Below the pieces are notes generated by a model, which saw only the letters and a program-made list of their open reading frames with translations, was not told where the DNA came from and searched no databases. DNA of 64,000 nt from contig NZ_PSTZ01000006.1 in assembly GCF_002931555.1 (NCBI RefSeq), positions 186,001-250,000 of the forward strand, written 5' to 3'. The translations under genes and the position numbers were made by a program. Positions 26,190 through 37,100 of this stretch are shown piece by piece. The DNA comes from Pseudoclavibacter sp. RFBB5. GTDB lineage: Bacteria > Actinomycetota > Actinomycetes > Actinomycetales > Microbacteriaceae. The stretch's first letter is position 1. The number at the start of each line of letters is the position of its first letter.

Positions 26190-27139
26190 CTGCTCGGCAG
26201 GATGACGAGGTTGCCGACCTTGCGACCGGAGTCGACGACGGCGTAGGCGTCCTGGATGCTCTCGAGGCCGCCTGCGACGCTCGTCACGGGGTCGAGGGCG
26301 CCGGTTGCGGTGAGCGTCAGGAGCTCCATGATGTCGGCCGTGCGCTCGGGAATGGGCCCGGCGATGACGTTGCCGCGTGCGGTGACCGTGTCTGCGAGGC
26401 CCGCGACGGCGAGGATGAGTCGTCCCGTAGGGGAGAGCAGCTGCCGGCCCGACCGCCTGCTGAGGTTCCCGACGGCGTCGAGGACGACGTCGTACCGCGC
26501 ATCGAGGTCTTCGACGGGCGTGACGGCGTAGTCCACGTGCTCGTCGGCGCCGAGGCGCAGCGCGAAGCTCCGGTTCCGCGCGCTCGAGACGGCAGTTATG
26601 TGCGCTCCGAGGTGCTTCGCGAGCTGCACGGCGCTCGAGCCGACTGCGCCAGAGGCTCCGTTGATGAGGACGCGTTCGCCGGGTTGGAGGTGGGCGCGCT
26701 CGCGCAGGAACTGGAGGGCGGTGCCGCCCCCGAACAGCAGGCCGGCCGCATCCTCGAACGACACCTGCTCGGGGAGGCGGGCGAGGCGCGCGATGGGAAC
26801 CCGGGCCAGCTCTGCGTGCCCGCCCAGTCCGCCGCCGATCATGGCGGCGACCCTCGTGCCCGGCGGGAAGCCGCTGCCCGTCGCGCCCGTCGATTCGACG
26901 GTGCCCGCCACGGCGATCCCGAGCACCTTCTTGCGCGGCCCGCTGACCCCGATCCCAAGGCGCGCCAGCATCCCGAAGCCGGCGGGAAAACGCCCGGCGC
27001 GCATTCGCGCATCTCCGGAGGTCACGGCAGCGGCTTCCACTCGGACGACGACCTCGCCCGTGCGGGGTGTCGGGTTCGGAACCTCGGTGATGACGACGGC
27101 CTCTGGTGGTCCGTACCTTGTGACGACTGCAGCTCTCAT
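26186..27139 (-). CDS. Medium-chain NAD(P)-dependent quinone oxidoreductase-like protein
   Basis: A 317-residue zinc-free medium-chain dehydrogenase/reductase (QOR type). The N-terminal GroES-like domain begins MRAAVVTRYGPPEAVVITEV and contains VRVEAAAVTSGDARMRAGRF; the zinc ligands of alcohol dehydrogenases are absent. The Rossmann domain has VLINGASGAVGSSAVQLAK, the NADPH motif. It probably reduces quinones or unsaturated carbonyl compounds. It is divergent from a TetR gene 71 bases away across two matching palindromes, so it is very likely repressed by that regulator. Confidence 0.88.
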   Translation of the reverse strand: MRAAVVTRYGPPEAVVITEVPNPTPRTGEVVVRVEAAAVTSGDARMRAGRFPAGFGMLARLGIGVSGPRKKVLGIAVAGTVESTGATGSGFPPGTRVAAMIGGGLGGHAELARVPIARLARLPEQVSFEDAAGLLFGGGTALQFLRERAHLQPGERVLINGASGAVGSSAVQLAKHLGAHITAVSSARNRSFALRLGADEHVDYAVTPVEDLDARYDVVLDAVGNLSRRSGRQLLSPTGRLILAVAGLADTVTARGNVIAGPIPERTADIMELLTLTATGALDPVTSVAGGLESIQDAYAVVDSGRKVGNLVILPSS

Positions 27140-27146
27140 GAGATCC

Positions 27147-27194
27147 CTTACGCCTGTAAGTCTGATGATCTCAGAGTAGCCTTACGGATGTAAG
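27147..27194. promoter_or_regulatory. Two identical-arm palindromes, probable TetR operators
   Basis: CTTACGCCTGTAAG (27147-27160) and CTTACGGATGTAAG (27181-27194) share perfect CTTAC/GTAAG arms around a different 4-base centre. Their centres are 34 bases apart, and they flank the promoter space between the oxidoreductase and TetR genes. The symmetry and position support dimeric TetR binding at both. Confidence 0.8.
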
Positions 27195-27210
27195 CCTGCA
27201 AGGAGGAGAA

Positions 27211-27864
27211 ATGGCAGACCGTCAACCGCTGAGCAGGACGCGCATCCTCGACGCCGCGGTGCGCGTCGCTGATGGAGGCGGGCTCGCCGCCGTCAGCATG
27301 CGCAGTGTGGCGCGTGAGGCTGGAGTCGAGGCCATGTCGCTCTACCACCACGTGGCGAACAAGCAGGCTGTCCTCGACGCGCTGGCAGGGTGGGCATTCG
27401 AGCAGATTCCCCTGCCACCTGGCGGCGGGGACTGGCGAGCCGAGATGGGTGCAAGGGCGCGCGCAGCTCGCGAGGTGCTCGGCGCACATCCCTGGGCGCT
27501 TGGCCTCCTCGAGTCCCGTTCGAACCCGGCGGTGGCGGTGCTCGCCCACCACGACGCGACGCTCGGCTCGCTGCGCGCCGGCGGGTTCTCGGTGCTGCTG
27601 GCCTCACATGCCTACTCGCTGCTCGACGCGTACGTCTTCGGGTTCGTGCTCACCGAGCAGAACCTGCCGTTCGAGCAGGGCCAGAACGCGGAGGAGTTCG
27701 TCGCAGCGATGGAGCTCCCCGCCGACGAGTTCCCACACCTCGCGGAGCTCGTCGGCGAACGCATCATCGATGGTGCGTACGACTTCGCTGACGAGTTCGA
27801 CGTCGGCCTCGAGATGATCCTCGACCAGCTCGAGACGAGGCTGGCCCTCGAGCGGGGCGCGTGA
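27211..27864 (+). CDS. TetR-family regulator with TetR class C-terminal domain
   Basis: A 217-residue repressor. The helix-turn-helix is RTRILDAAVRVADGGGLAAV then SMRSVAREAGVEAMSLYHHV with ANKQAVLDAL. The LYHHV.NK form and the C-terminal half (about 80-205: VLGAHPWALGLLESR, HAYSLLDAYVFGFVLTEQ) fit the TetR_C subgroup near tetracycline-type regulators. A strong RBS, AAGGAGGAG, precedes the ATG. It is divergent from the quinone oxidoreductase gene and probably controls both genes through the CTTAC-N4-GTAAG sites. Confidence 0.9.
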   Translation: MADRQPLSRTRILDAAVRVADGGGLAAVSMRSVAREAGVEAMSLYHHVANKQAVLDALAGWAFEQIPLPPGGGDWRAEMGARARAAREVLGAHPWALGLLESRSNPAVAVLAHHDATLGSLRAGGFSVLLASHAYSLLDAYVFGFVLTEQNLPFEQGQNAEEFVAAMELPADEFPHLAELVGERIIDGAYDFADEFDVGLEMILDQLETRLALERGA

Positions 27865-27870
27865 ACGGCG

Positions 27871-28140
27871 TCAGCGGACGACGCGAAAGCCCTCGATGCC
27901 CTTCGGGGTGCGCTCGGAGACACGCGAGGAGGTGACCTCTGCAAATTGCGGCCCCTCCGCCATCCACGCGAGCAGCGCGTCGACCTGGCTCTCCTCACCC
28001 TCGAGCTCGGCTTCGACCCGGCCGTCGTGCAGGTTGCGCACCCAGCCGCTCACACCGAGGCGCTCAGCCTCCTGCGCGGCGCTGAAGCGGTAGCCGACGC
28101 CCTGCACGTTCCCGGACACGATCACGTTGACTCTCCGCAT
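27871..28140 (-). CDS. acyP: Acylphosphatase
   Basis: An 89-residue enzyme that hydrolyses acyl phosphates such as carbamoyl phosphate or acetyl phosphate. The signature GNVQGVGYRFSAAQEAERLG carries the catalytic Arg of the VQGVGYR loop, and GWVRNLHDGRVEAELEG has the catalytic Asn. ATG 28140 gives the normal family length. It converges with the TetR gene, with a 6-base gap. It lies downstream of the NRPS cassette on the same strand after a 158-base gap, and no functional link is evident. Confidence 0.95.
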   Translation of the reverse strand: MRRVNVIVSGNVQGVGYRFSAAQEAERLGVSGWVRNLHDGRVEAELEGEESQVDALLAWMAEGPQFAEVTSSRVSERTPKGIEGFRVVR

Positions 28141-28298
28141 GGGCACATTCTGCTCCGGCGACGGCGGGTACGGGAAGAAGCCCGCCCGCGCTCGCACCGA
28201 GACACAGGTTTCTCTCACCTGGGGAACCTCCGGCTGCCGCGGGCAGCGGGGACGAGGCCTTCCGGAGGCGGAGCGTCTGCGGAGGCAGGCGCAGCGTC

Positions 28299-29102
28299 TC
28301 ACGTGAGGTGGGAGAGCTCGCCCTCGTCGTAGCCGGTGTCGGGCAGGCAGCCGAGTTCCGTCAGCAGCTCCGGCATCGTCCAGAGGCGCACCCCCTGCGG
28401 GCGGTTCGTCGCGACCGCGGCTCTTGCGCTGCCTCGTACCGCGAGCATCCGCACGCTGACGGGCGATGGGGTCGGTGCGGCAGGGTCACCGGGGCCACGA
28501 GAACCGGCGGAGCTGGGGGAGGGGGCGCCGTGCACGCGGTGCCAGCCGGCGTGCTCCGGGTCCGGATGCGCGTCGACGCGCAGCGAGGCGGGCTCGGTCC
28601 GCAGGCCGGTGCCGGAGACCTTCAGCGCCGCCTCCTTGGCGGTCCAGGTGCCGATGCGGGCGGCGACACCCGACGGCTGGCCGGCATCGCTGACGACCCG
28701 CGCGCGTTCGTCCGGGTGCAGCGCATACGCATCGAACCCGGCCCACAGCTGCCGCGGAACGGTCTCGATGTCGACGCCGATCGCATCCGCTGGGTCCGCG
28801 ATCGCGACGAGCACCCGTCCAGCGCTCGTCGAGGAGCTCAGGGCCAGGTCGGCGCTGCGCGGCTGCCCGTGCGCTCGACCGCAGTCGGGGCAGAGGCGCA
28901 GGATCTCGAGCTCGCTCGCCTGCTCGAGCGGCAGGCCACGCCCCCAGGCCGCGAGCAGCCGGAGCGCGGCGCGTCCTGCGAGCGTTCGCCGGCGCAGCTC
29001 CTCGCTGCGCCTGGCGCTCGCCGTGACGCGGTCGTCCTCGCTCGCGCACTGCGACGCGGCGTCGAGCACCTCGTCGATGCCAGCGGCAAGCACGGCGATC
29101 AT
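28299..29102 (-). CDS. Sfp-type 4'-phosphopantetheinyl transferase
   Basis: A 267-residue enzyme that moves phosphopantetheine from CoA to the conserved Ser of carrier domains. The two metal/CoA motifs are seen: AIGVDIETVPRQLW (GVDxE) and WTAKEAALKVSGTGL (WxxKEA). The N-terminal half has SSSTSAGRVLVAIADPADAI, the usual approach to the active site. The size fits the broad-specificity Sfp class rather than the small AcpS. The ATG overlaps the exporter permease stop (29099-29102), so it is translated with the NRPS cassette and most likely activates its three T domains. Confidence 0.93.
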   Translation of the reverse strand: MIAVLAAGIDEVLDAASQCASEDDRVTASARRSEELRRRTLAGRAALRLLAAWGRGLPLEQASELEILRLCPDCGRAHGQPRSADLALSSSTSAGRVLVAIADPADAIGVDIETVPRQLWAGFDAYALHPDERARVVSDAGQPSGVAARIGTWTAKEAALKVSGTGLRTEPASLRVDAHPDPEHAGWHRVHGAPSPSSAGSRGPGDPAAPTPSPVSVRMLAVRGSARAAVATNRPQGVRLWTMPELLTELGCLPDTGYDEGELSHLT

Positions 29103-29899
29103 CGGCGGCTGATGCGGCGGTACTGCCACACGGCGATCGGCGCGAAGATCGCGATGATGGCGACGCTGCAGAGGAACGCATACAGCACGGCGTTCTCGGC
29201 CGGCCATCCGCCGGCGGCCGTGAAGCCGCTCGGAGCCGCGTTCCCGAAGAGCTCTCGCACGGCGCTTGCCACCGCGGTCACCGGGTTCCACTCGGCGAAG
29301 GCGCGAAGAGGACCGGGAAGCATGTCGGCCGAGACGAAGGCTCCCGAGATGAAGCAGACGGGGAAGAGCCAGAGGAGGCCGAGGCTCTGCGCGACCTCGA
29401 CGCTCTTGGCGGTCAGTGCGATCGTCGCGCCGATCCAGGAGGTCGCGAAGGCGAACAGCAGGAGCAGCCCGAACGCGAGGAGCACCTCGAGTGGGCCGGA
29501 TTCGACGCGCCAGCCGATCGCGAGTCCGCAGGTCAGGATCACGGCGATCGAGATGATGCTCGTGACGAGGTCGGAGCTCGTCCGGCCCAGGATGACGCCA
29601 ACGCGTGACATGGGCAGCGTGCGGAGCCGGTCGATGAGGCCCGACTGGAGGTCCTTCGCGAGGTAGACGGCAGTGAACGAGGAGTTGAAGGTGAGCGTCT
29701 GCGCGAGGATGCCGCCGATGAGGAACTGCCGATAGTCGGCTCCGCCGAGCGCCCCGCCGAAGACGAACGCGAGGATGAGCACGAAGATGATGGGCTGCGC
29801 GATGCCGGTGACCAGCGCCCCCGGCGTGCGCTGGACGTTGAGGACGTTCCGGCGGGCGACGATGCCGCCGTCGCGGAATGCTGCGGTGATGGCGCTCAT
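29099..29899 (-). CDS. ABC-2 type exporter permease (DrrB-like)
   Basis: A 266-residue membrane subunit with six hydrophobic segments. The N-terminal RRNVLNVQRTPGALVTGIAQ, then PIIFVLILAFVFGGALGG and DYRQFLIGGILAQTLTFNSS, is typical of daunorubicin-resistance DrrB-type permeases. GLIDRLRTLPMSRVGVILGR is the cytoplasmic coupling helix, and CFISGAFVSADMLPGPLRAF is a family signature. It pairs with the upstream ATPase (4-base overlap) and probably exports the NRPS product. Confidence 0.92.
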   Translation of the reverse strand: MSAITAAFRDGGIVARRNVLNVQRTPGALVTGIAQPIIFVLILAFVFGGALGGADYRQFLIGGILAQTLTFNSSFTAVYLAKDLQSGLIDRLRTLPMSRVGVILGRTSSDLVTSIISIAVILTCGLAIGWRVESGPLEVLLAFGLLLLFAFATSWIGATIALTAKSVEVAQSLGLLWLFPVCFISGAFVSADMLPGPLRAFAEWNPVTAVASAVRELFGNAAPSGFTAAGGWPAENAVLYAFLCSVAIIAIFAPIAVWQYRRISRR

Positions 29900-30879
29900 G
29901 CGGTGACCGCCTCTCGCTCGTCGTGTGCGGTCGCATCCTCGGCCGGTTCATCCGGCCGCTGGCCCGTGATCTGGAGGAACACCTCATCCAGCGTGGGCTG
30001 CCGGAGAGCGGCCTCGCTCGTGGCGATGTCGGCGTCCTCGAGCGCACGCAGGACCGTGGACAGGTCGTGGCTGCCACGCGGTGCCTTGGCGGTGATGCGC
30101 ACGCCACGGTCGTCGATGGACGCTCCGCCGCTGATCGTCGTGACGAGGTCGAGCGCGCGGTGTCCATCCTCGGACGATTCGAGGACGAGGTCGATCGACG
30201 CCCCGCCGGCTCGGGCCTTGAGCTGGGCGGCCGTGCCCTCCGCGACGATGCTGCCTGCGTCGATGACGGAGATGGAGTCGGCGAGCTGGTCGGCCTCTTC
30301 CAGGTACTGCGTGGTGAGGAGCACGGTCGTCCCCGCCGTGGCGAGGGTCTGGATGGCGTCCCAGGTGTCGCGGCGCCCGCGGGGGTCGAGGCCGGTGGTC
30401 GGCTCGTCGAGGATCACGACGGGCGGTCGGGCGACGATCGCACCCGCCAGGTCGAGGCGTCGGCGCATGCCGCCGGAGTACTCGCCGGCTCGCTTCTTCG
30501 CCGGCAGGTCGTCGAGCCGGAAGTCGCGGAGCAGCTCGTGGGCCCTGGCGCGGGCGTCTCGCCTGCGCATGCCGTAGAGCTGGCCGACCATCGTCAGGTT
30601 CTCGACTCCGGTGAGCTTCTCGTCGACGGCCGCGTACTGCCCGGAGACCCCGATGCTGCGGCGGACGTCCTGGGCCTCATGCCGCACCGAGTGGCCGGCC
30701 ACCTCGACGTCGCCCTCATCGGGGTCGAGCAGCGTCGTGACGACGCGCACGGTGGTGGTCTTGCCGGCGCCGTTCGGTCCGAGGAGCGCGTGGACGGAGC
30801 CGGCGGGGATCTCGAGGTCGACGCCGTCGAGCGCGGTGAAGTCGCCGAAGCGCTTGCGCAGGCCGCGAATCGAGATCAC
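29896..30879 (-). CDS. ABC exporter ATP-binding protein (DrrA-like)
   Basis: A 327-residue ATPase. Walker A is LLGPNGAGKTTTVRVVTTLL, followed by the DrrA-type QYAAVDEKLTGVENL. The signature is YSGGMRRRLDLAGAIVARPP, Walker B VVILDEPTTGLDPRGRRDTW, and the H-loop position has Q (LTTQYLEEAD), as is usual in this subfamily. The C-terminal 90 residues contain the DrrA-type accessory domain ending PTLDEVFLQITG. The GTG start at 30879 overlaps the MbtH stop (GTGA); longer frames upstream are shadows of mbtH. It drives export, presumably of the peptide made by the adjacent NRPS. Confidence 0.93.
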   Translation of the reverse strand: MISIRGLRKRFGDFTALDGVDLEIPAGSVHALLGPNGAGKTTTVRVVTTLLDPDEGDVEVAGHSVRHEAQDVRRSIGVSGQYAAVDEKLTGVENLTMVGQLYGMRRRDARARAHELLRDFRLDDLPAKKRAGEYSGGMRRRLDLAGAIVARPPVVILDEPTTGLDPRGRRDTWDAIQTLATAGTTVLLTTQYLEEADQLADSISVIDAGSIVAEGTAAQLKARAGGASIDLVLESSEDGHRALDLVTTISGGASIDDRGVRITAKAPRGSHDLSTVLRALEDADIATSEAALRQPTLDEVFLQITGQRPDEPAEDATAHDEREAVTA

Positions 30880-31085
30880 GAGACCGCCAGGTCGCGCTCG
30901 CGGACCGGCGTGATGTCTCGCCAGTTCTCGGTCACGTAGTCGAGGCAGGCCTGCTTCGGGGCCGGTCCGTAGACCACGACCCACCCTGCTGGGACGTCGG
31001 CGAAGTCTGGCCACAGGGAGTGCTGCTGCAGATCGTTGACAAGAACTCGGAACTCTGCGGATGTGTCATCGAACGGATTGGTCAA
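30876..31085 (-). CDS. MbtH-like NRPS accessory protein
   Basis: A 69-residue protein that binds NRPS adenylation domains and raises their solubility and activity. All family marks are present: TNPFDDTSAEFRVLVNDLQQ, HSLWPDFADVPAGWVVVYG, and the C-terminal CLDYVTENWRDITPV. The start is a TTG at 31085 after GAAGGGAAC; the next in-frame alternatives would give abnormal lengths. It lies 80 bases after the NRPS stop and overlaps the exporter ATPase gene by 4 bases. Confidence 0.95.
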   Translation of the reverse strand: MTNPFDDTSAEFRVLVNDLQQHSLWPDFADVPAGWVVVYGPAPKQACLDYVTENWRDITPVRERDLAVS

Positions 31086-31165
31086 GATGTTCCCTTCTCT
31101 CGTCACGCGGGGGTTCCTGATGGAGGTGGCGCGAATGGTTCTCCAAGTGCTTCGGAGCCCGTTCG

Positions 31166-34100
31166 CTATCGGTTGGGGAATCGCGCGTGTGAATCCGACA
31201 TGAGGCGGTCGAGCTCCGGAGCGACCTCGCCGAGCGCTGATTCGTCGAGGAGCGCGGAGTGGCGCGCGTGGACTGGGCTCGAGGTCACCGTGCCGGTGGT
31301 GTGCGGCGCCCAGGCGTCGGGTCCTGGGCGGTCGGCCGGGACATCGACGCTCGCCTCGAATACGTGCAGGTCGCCGTCGAAGGTCGGCACGGGCGTCGTG
31401 TCGAGGAGGGCGCCCACGCGCAGGAAGCCGCGCACCATCCGCTCGATACTTGCCGAAGGGATGTCCGCGAGCGGGTTGCCCGCTTCTGCGAGCAGGGCGC
31501 GGACCGCATCCGCATCCAGCTCGTCGGCTGGCGCCTCCACCTCGTTCGCATCGAGGAAGGCACGCCACATGCGGTCGCCACCGTCGACGCCCGCGACCGA
31601 GGAGTGCTCGGTCGGGTAGGCGTCGAGGATCGCGAGGAGCGCGACCTCGTCGCCGCCGCGCTGCAGGTGGGCGGCGAGGTGCTGAGCGAGGCGGCCGCCG
31701 AACGACCAGCCGACGATCCGGTACGGGCCTGCCGGCTGCACGGTCTTCATCGCGTCCACGTACTCGTCGAGCAGCTCGGCGAGCGTGTCGTGGTCGGTCT
31801 GCTCCCCGTCGTCCGGGGCGATGCCGGGCAGCTGGAGGCCGTAGAGCGGGCGGTCGCCCTCGAGGTGTGCGAGCAGCCCGGCGAACTTCCAGGAGATCCC
31901 GCTGGCCGGGTGCACGGCGAAGAGCGGTTCCTGGGCGGCAGGGGAGCCGTCGTCGCGGGCGGGCCGCAGCGGCAGGATCGTCCGGAGACTCTCCGCGATG
32001 TCGCCGCCTCCGGTGCTGGCGAGGGCAGCGAGCCCTTCGACGGTGGGCGCCTGGAACATGGCCTGCACGGGCAACTCGGTGCCGAGGGCCTCGTTGATGG
32101 CGCGGATGGTCGGCTGCGCCACGAACGAGTGGCCGCCGAGCGCGAAGAACGAGTCGTCTGCCCGCACGTCCTCGACGCCGAGCACCTCGGCGAAGGCCGC
32201 CGCGACCGCCAGCTCGGCCCGCGTGCTCGGCTCGCGACCGGCCCCGCCCGTCGTCTGGAACTCGGGGAGCGCATCCCGGTCGAGCTTTCCGTTCGGGGTG
32301 AGGGGGATGCGCGGGATGATCTCGAGGCCCACGGGATGCATGTAGTCGGGCACCGTGCCGCGCACGGCATCGAGCACTCGGCTCGCGAGCTGTGCTCGGG
32401 CCTCGCCGTCTGCGTCCGGGTCGCCGCCAGCGATGCCGGGGTCGCTCGGCACGATCCAGGCGCCGAGCGCGAGTTGCCCGGCCGAGTCGACGGGCAGGAC
32501 CACGGCGTTGGCGACGCCCGGCTGGGCGCCGATCACGCGAGCCAGCTCCTCCGGCTCCACGCGGTGGCCGCGGATCTTGAGCTGGGCGTCGCTGCGGCCG
32601 AGCGACACGACTCGGCGCGGTTCGCCGTCGAGCGCATCCCGCACGACGACGAGGTCGCCCGTGCGGTACATGCGGCTGCCGTCGCGGGCGAACGGGTCGG
32701 CGACGAACCTGTCGGCGGTGGCTTCCGACCGGCCCGTGTAGCCGTGGGCGAGCTGCGTGCCGGCGAGCCAGAGCTCGCCGACGCTGCCGACGGGGCTGGG
32801 ACGCAGCTGGCTGTCGAGCACGTAGCCCACGACGTCACCCGTCGTCGCCCCGAGCGAGGGGGCCGCCGTCTCGCCGATATCGGCGAGCATCGAGTCGACG
32901 CCGACCTCCGTCGGGCCGTAGAGGTTCCACGCGCGAACCGTCGCTCGTCCACGCAGCCAGCTCCACAGCTCAGCGGTGATCGCCTCGCCGCCGAGCAGCA
33001 TCGTGAATCCGTCGCCGTCGGGGAGGGAGTCGAGCCAGCTCTCGAGGCGGGTCTGCTTCATGAGCGCCTCGACGTAGCTCGGGGTGGTCTCCCACGCGCC
33101 GATCCGCCGGTCCGCGAACAGCTGCACAAGCGCCTCGGGGTCACGGCGCACGTCGTCGGCGACGATGTGCAGCTCGTGTCCGCTCGCGAGCCACAGGATC
33201 GGGTCCATGGCGGCGTCGAAGCCGACGCCCGTGGTGTGCGCCACGCGGATGCGACGCGTCGCCGCATCCGGCCGGAGGGTCGATCGGTGGCTGCGGAGCA
33301 GGCTCGCGAGGGCGCGGTGGGGCACCTGGACGCCCTTCGGCACACCCGTCGTTCCCGAGGTGAAGATCAGGTAGGCGGGGTCGTCGAGCGACACCTCGGG
33401 GAGACCTGCGGCCTCGTGCTCCGCAGAGCCGTCGGCGAGGAGCTCCTCGAGTCCGCCGTCGAGGACGACGGCTGGCTCTGCGGCCTCGATCATCGCGTCG
33501 ACGCGCTCGCTCGGGTACTCGGGGTCGATCGGCATGGCGACTGCGCCGGCCCGCCATACGGCGAGCAGGGCGGCGGCCGTGTCGACCGAGCGCGGCAGAC
33601 GGTAGGCGACGACGTCGCCGCGGCCAACGCCGCGTCGGCGGAGCGCGCCGGCGAGCCGGTCGATGCGAGCCGTGAGCGCGCCGAAGTCGAGCGCTCCGTC
33701 TGGGGCCACGACCGCAGGCTCCGTGGGCGTGCGCGCGGCCGAGGCGGCGAAGGCGGCGAGCACGGTGCTCGGCTCGGACGTCGTGCTGGCGTCGCTCTCC
33801 GCCTTGAGGGGCCAGGCACGCAGGCGCCCTGGCGTGCCTGGCACCGGGATCGCCTCGAGGGGCGCGTCCGGCGTCTCGGTGGCCGCCGCGAGGTAGGCGA
33901 GGAGCCGCTCGACGAGACCGCCGGCCGCGGCTGCGCTGAAGAGCGCCGAGTTGTACTCGAGCACGCCTGGCACGTCGGCGCCGGCCTCTGCGGTGCGCAG
34001 CGTGAAGGACAGGTCGAACTTCGCGCCGCCCGTGCTCTCCGGAGCGACCGGGGTGACGGCGACGCCTGGCAGGGCGAGGGGGAGCTCGCTGCGCTCCTCG

Positions 34101-37100
34101 ACCGCGAGCATCGTCTGGAAGAGGGGGTGGCGTCCGAGGACACGCTCCGGGGCCATCGCCTCGACGATGCGCTCGAACGGCACCTGCTCGTGGTCGATGC
34201 CGAAGAGCGCGGCCGTGCGGGCCGCCTCGACGGCGTCGGCCAGTGTCGCCTCGTCGCCGAGCTGCACGCGGAGCGGCAGCGTGTTGACGAAGAATCCGAC
34301 GAGGTCGCTGAGATCGGCGTCCTGGCGGCCGGCCGAGGGGGCCCCGATGACGAGGTCCGTGCCGGCACCGGTCCGCGCGAGGAAGCCGGCGATCGCGCCG
34401 AGCCAGCCGTGGAAGGCGCTCGCCGACCTGCCGGCCGCGACGGAGCCGAGCGCGCCCGCGACCTTCGCGGGGATGCTGAAGTCGAGCTGGCCGGCAGGCT
34501 GCGCGCTCTGCGCGGCCCGCGCGCCGTCGGCGGGGAGCTGCAGCACCGACGGAGCGCCTTCGAGGTGGGTGGTCCACGCCGCGACCTGCCCTGCTTCATC
34601 CGCTGGCGCCTCGCTCGCCCGGATCTGGCGCGCGAAGTCGGCGAACTGTGCGGGCAGCGGGCGCCGGAGCGGCACCGAGCCGCTGCGCCGTGCCGTGTAG
34701 GCCGTGGCGAGGTCGTGCGCCAGCGGCGCGAGGGAGGCGCCGTCGGTGGAGATGTGATGGAGGACGAGCTCGAGCAGCCACGAGTCGTCGCCGGCGGGAG
34801 TCAGGCCTGCGCGCAGGGGAAGCTGGCTCGTCAGGTCGAAGCCGGCCGATGCGTCGACCGGCTCGTGCTGGAGCACACCGGCGGCTGGTTCGTGGATGCG
34901 CTGCACCGGAGCCCCATCGACTTCGGGGTACGTGGTGCGCAGCACCTCGTGTCTCGCGACGAGGTCGTCGACCGCGCCGGACAGCGCCTCGAGATCCAGG
35001 TCGCCGTCGAGGCGAGCGCTGAGCACGACGTTGTAGTTACCGGATTCGGGGGCGAGCTGGTTCAGGAACCAGAGGCGCGCCTGGCCGGGCGAGAGCGGCA
35101 GGGCTTCGCCGTGGACGCGCGGGTTGGCTGCGGTCCACTTGGCGAGCGGCGGGCGCGAGCTCGGCCCACCGGTGGGGTCGGCCACCGGGTGCTCGCCCGT
35201 GCGGCCGAGCACGGCAAGGAGGGCGGCCGGCGTGGGGGCGTCGAAGATCGCGCGCAGGGGAGGGGCGGCGCCGAAGCGCTGGCGCAGCTCACCGGCGAGC
35301 GCCACGGCGAGCAGGGAGTGCCCACCGAGCCGGAAGAAGTCGTCGTCCAGGCCGACCTCGTCGAGGCCGATGACGGCGGCGAACGCCTCGCACATGCTGT
35401 GCTCGTCGTCCGTCTCGGGCTTGCGGGAGCCCGCGGCCGACTCCGGGGCGGGGAGCGCGGCGAGGTCGACCTTGCCGTTCGGGGTCAGCGGGAGCCGCTC
35501 CAGCACCGTGACGGTGGCCGGAACCATGTACTCCGGCAGCTCGGCGCGGGCGAGGGAGAGGACGGCGTCGGCGTCGGCTGCCCCGGCGACCCAGGCGACG
35601 AGCCTCGCGCTGTCCGGACCTGCCGGCGCGTGGATGGTCGCGACGGCGGCCTCGACGCCCGGAGCACGCTCCAGGCTGCGCTCGACGTCGCCGAGCTCGA
35701 TGCGGTAACCGCGGAGCTTCACCTGGTCGTCGTCGCGGTGGAGGAACTCGAGTTCGCCGGAGGGGTGGCGCCGGACGATGTCGCCGGTCCGGTAGAGGCG
35801 GGTGCCGTCTCCCGAGGGGTCGGCGATGAAGGCGCTCGCCGTCTCGGCGGTGCGTCCCAGGTAGCCGTGGGCCTCGGAGGCGCCAGCGAGGTGGAGTTCA
35901 CCCGGCACGCCGTCCGGCACGTCGCGGAGGTAGCCGTCGAGCACCCGAGCGGTCACGTTGGCGACCGGGCGGCCGATGCGGACACCTCCCGGCTCGGTCA
36001 GGCGCGTCACGACGGAGTCCACCGCGAACTCGCTCGGGCCGTAGAGGTTCCAGGCCTCGATTCCGTCAGCGCTGAGCAGGGAGTCCCAGAGGTCGGGCGA
36101 GACGGCCTCGCCGCCGAGGGCGACGAGCAGCGGCGTCTCGCGTTCGGCGCTCTGCTCGAGGAGGCCGGTGCCGATGAGCTGGCGCACGTACGAGGGCGTC
36201 GTCTCGAGCACGTCGATCGAGGAACCGGACACGCGCTGCACCAGCTCGTCGGCGTTGCGCCGCGTGGCGTCGGACGCCATCACGAGGCTCGACCCCGCGG
36301 CAAGCCAGAGGATCGGGTCCCAGGCGGCGTCGAAGCCGAGGCCGGCTACGTGCAGGACGCGCGGGGGGCGCCCGCCGAGGAGCTCGCGGAGCGGGGAGAT
36401 CATCGCGTGCAGGTGCTGCGCGAGGACATTGGCGAGGGCGGAGTGCGGCACCTGGACGCCCTTGGGCACACCGGTGGTGCCGGACGTGAACACGAGGTAG
36501 GCGGGCTGCTCGGGGAGCGGCAGGGCGGGGAGGTCGAGGTCCGACTCGCTGGCGCCGAGCTCGACGAGAGAGGTGGGGGGCACGGTCCGAGTCCCTGACT
36601 CGTCGGCGAGGGAGCCGAGGCGCGCCTCGTCGACCGCGACGAGCAGCACGGGGGTGCTGGCGTCAAGGATCTGCGTGATGCGGGCATCCGGGTAGTCGAT
36701 GTCGACGGGCACCGCGATGGCACCGCTGCGGAGCGCGGCGAGCACGAGCGTCACGGCGTCGCCGGAGCGGGGCAGCGCGATGGCCACCCGGTCTCCGGGG
36801 CGCACGCCTGAGGCGACGAGGCCACGGGTGGCGGCGTCGATGCGCTCGCCGAGCTCGGCGAAGGTGAGAGGCTCGGTGTCGTCCTCGAGGGCCAGCTCTC
36901 CGGGGAGACGGCGGACGCTCGTGGCGAGTTCATCGAGGATCGTCCCGTCCATCGGCAGGCGCTCGCCGCGGGCCTGCGCGTCGATCCGCTGCTGGGTCGC
37001 CCGGTCGAGGGCCGGGAGATCGGAGAGGGCGAGCTCGACGGTGTCGATCATGGCGGAGAGCATGCGGTCGACGGTGTCGCGCATGCGCCCGATCGTCGAC

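Noticed and set aside
28233-28247. GCTGCC-GCG-GGCAGC inverted repeat between the transferase and acylphosphatase genes, considered as an operon terminator.
   Set aside because: Only 6 base pairs and no U-tract on the minus strand; too weak to call.
31259-36598. A 1779-codon open frame on the plus strand opposite the NRPS.
   Set aside because: Its translation is repetitive R/V/E/G-rich sequence mirroring the NRPS codons, with no known domain; the minus-strand NRPS is unambiguous.
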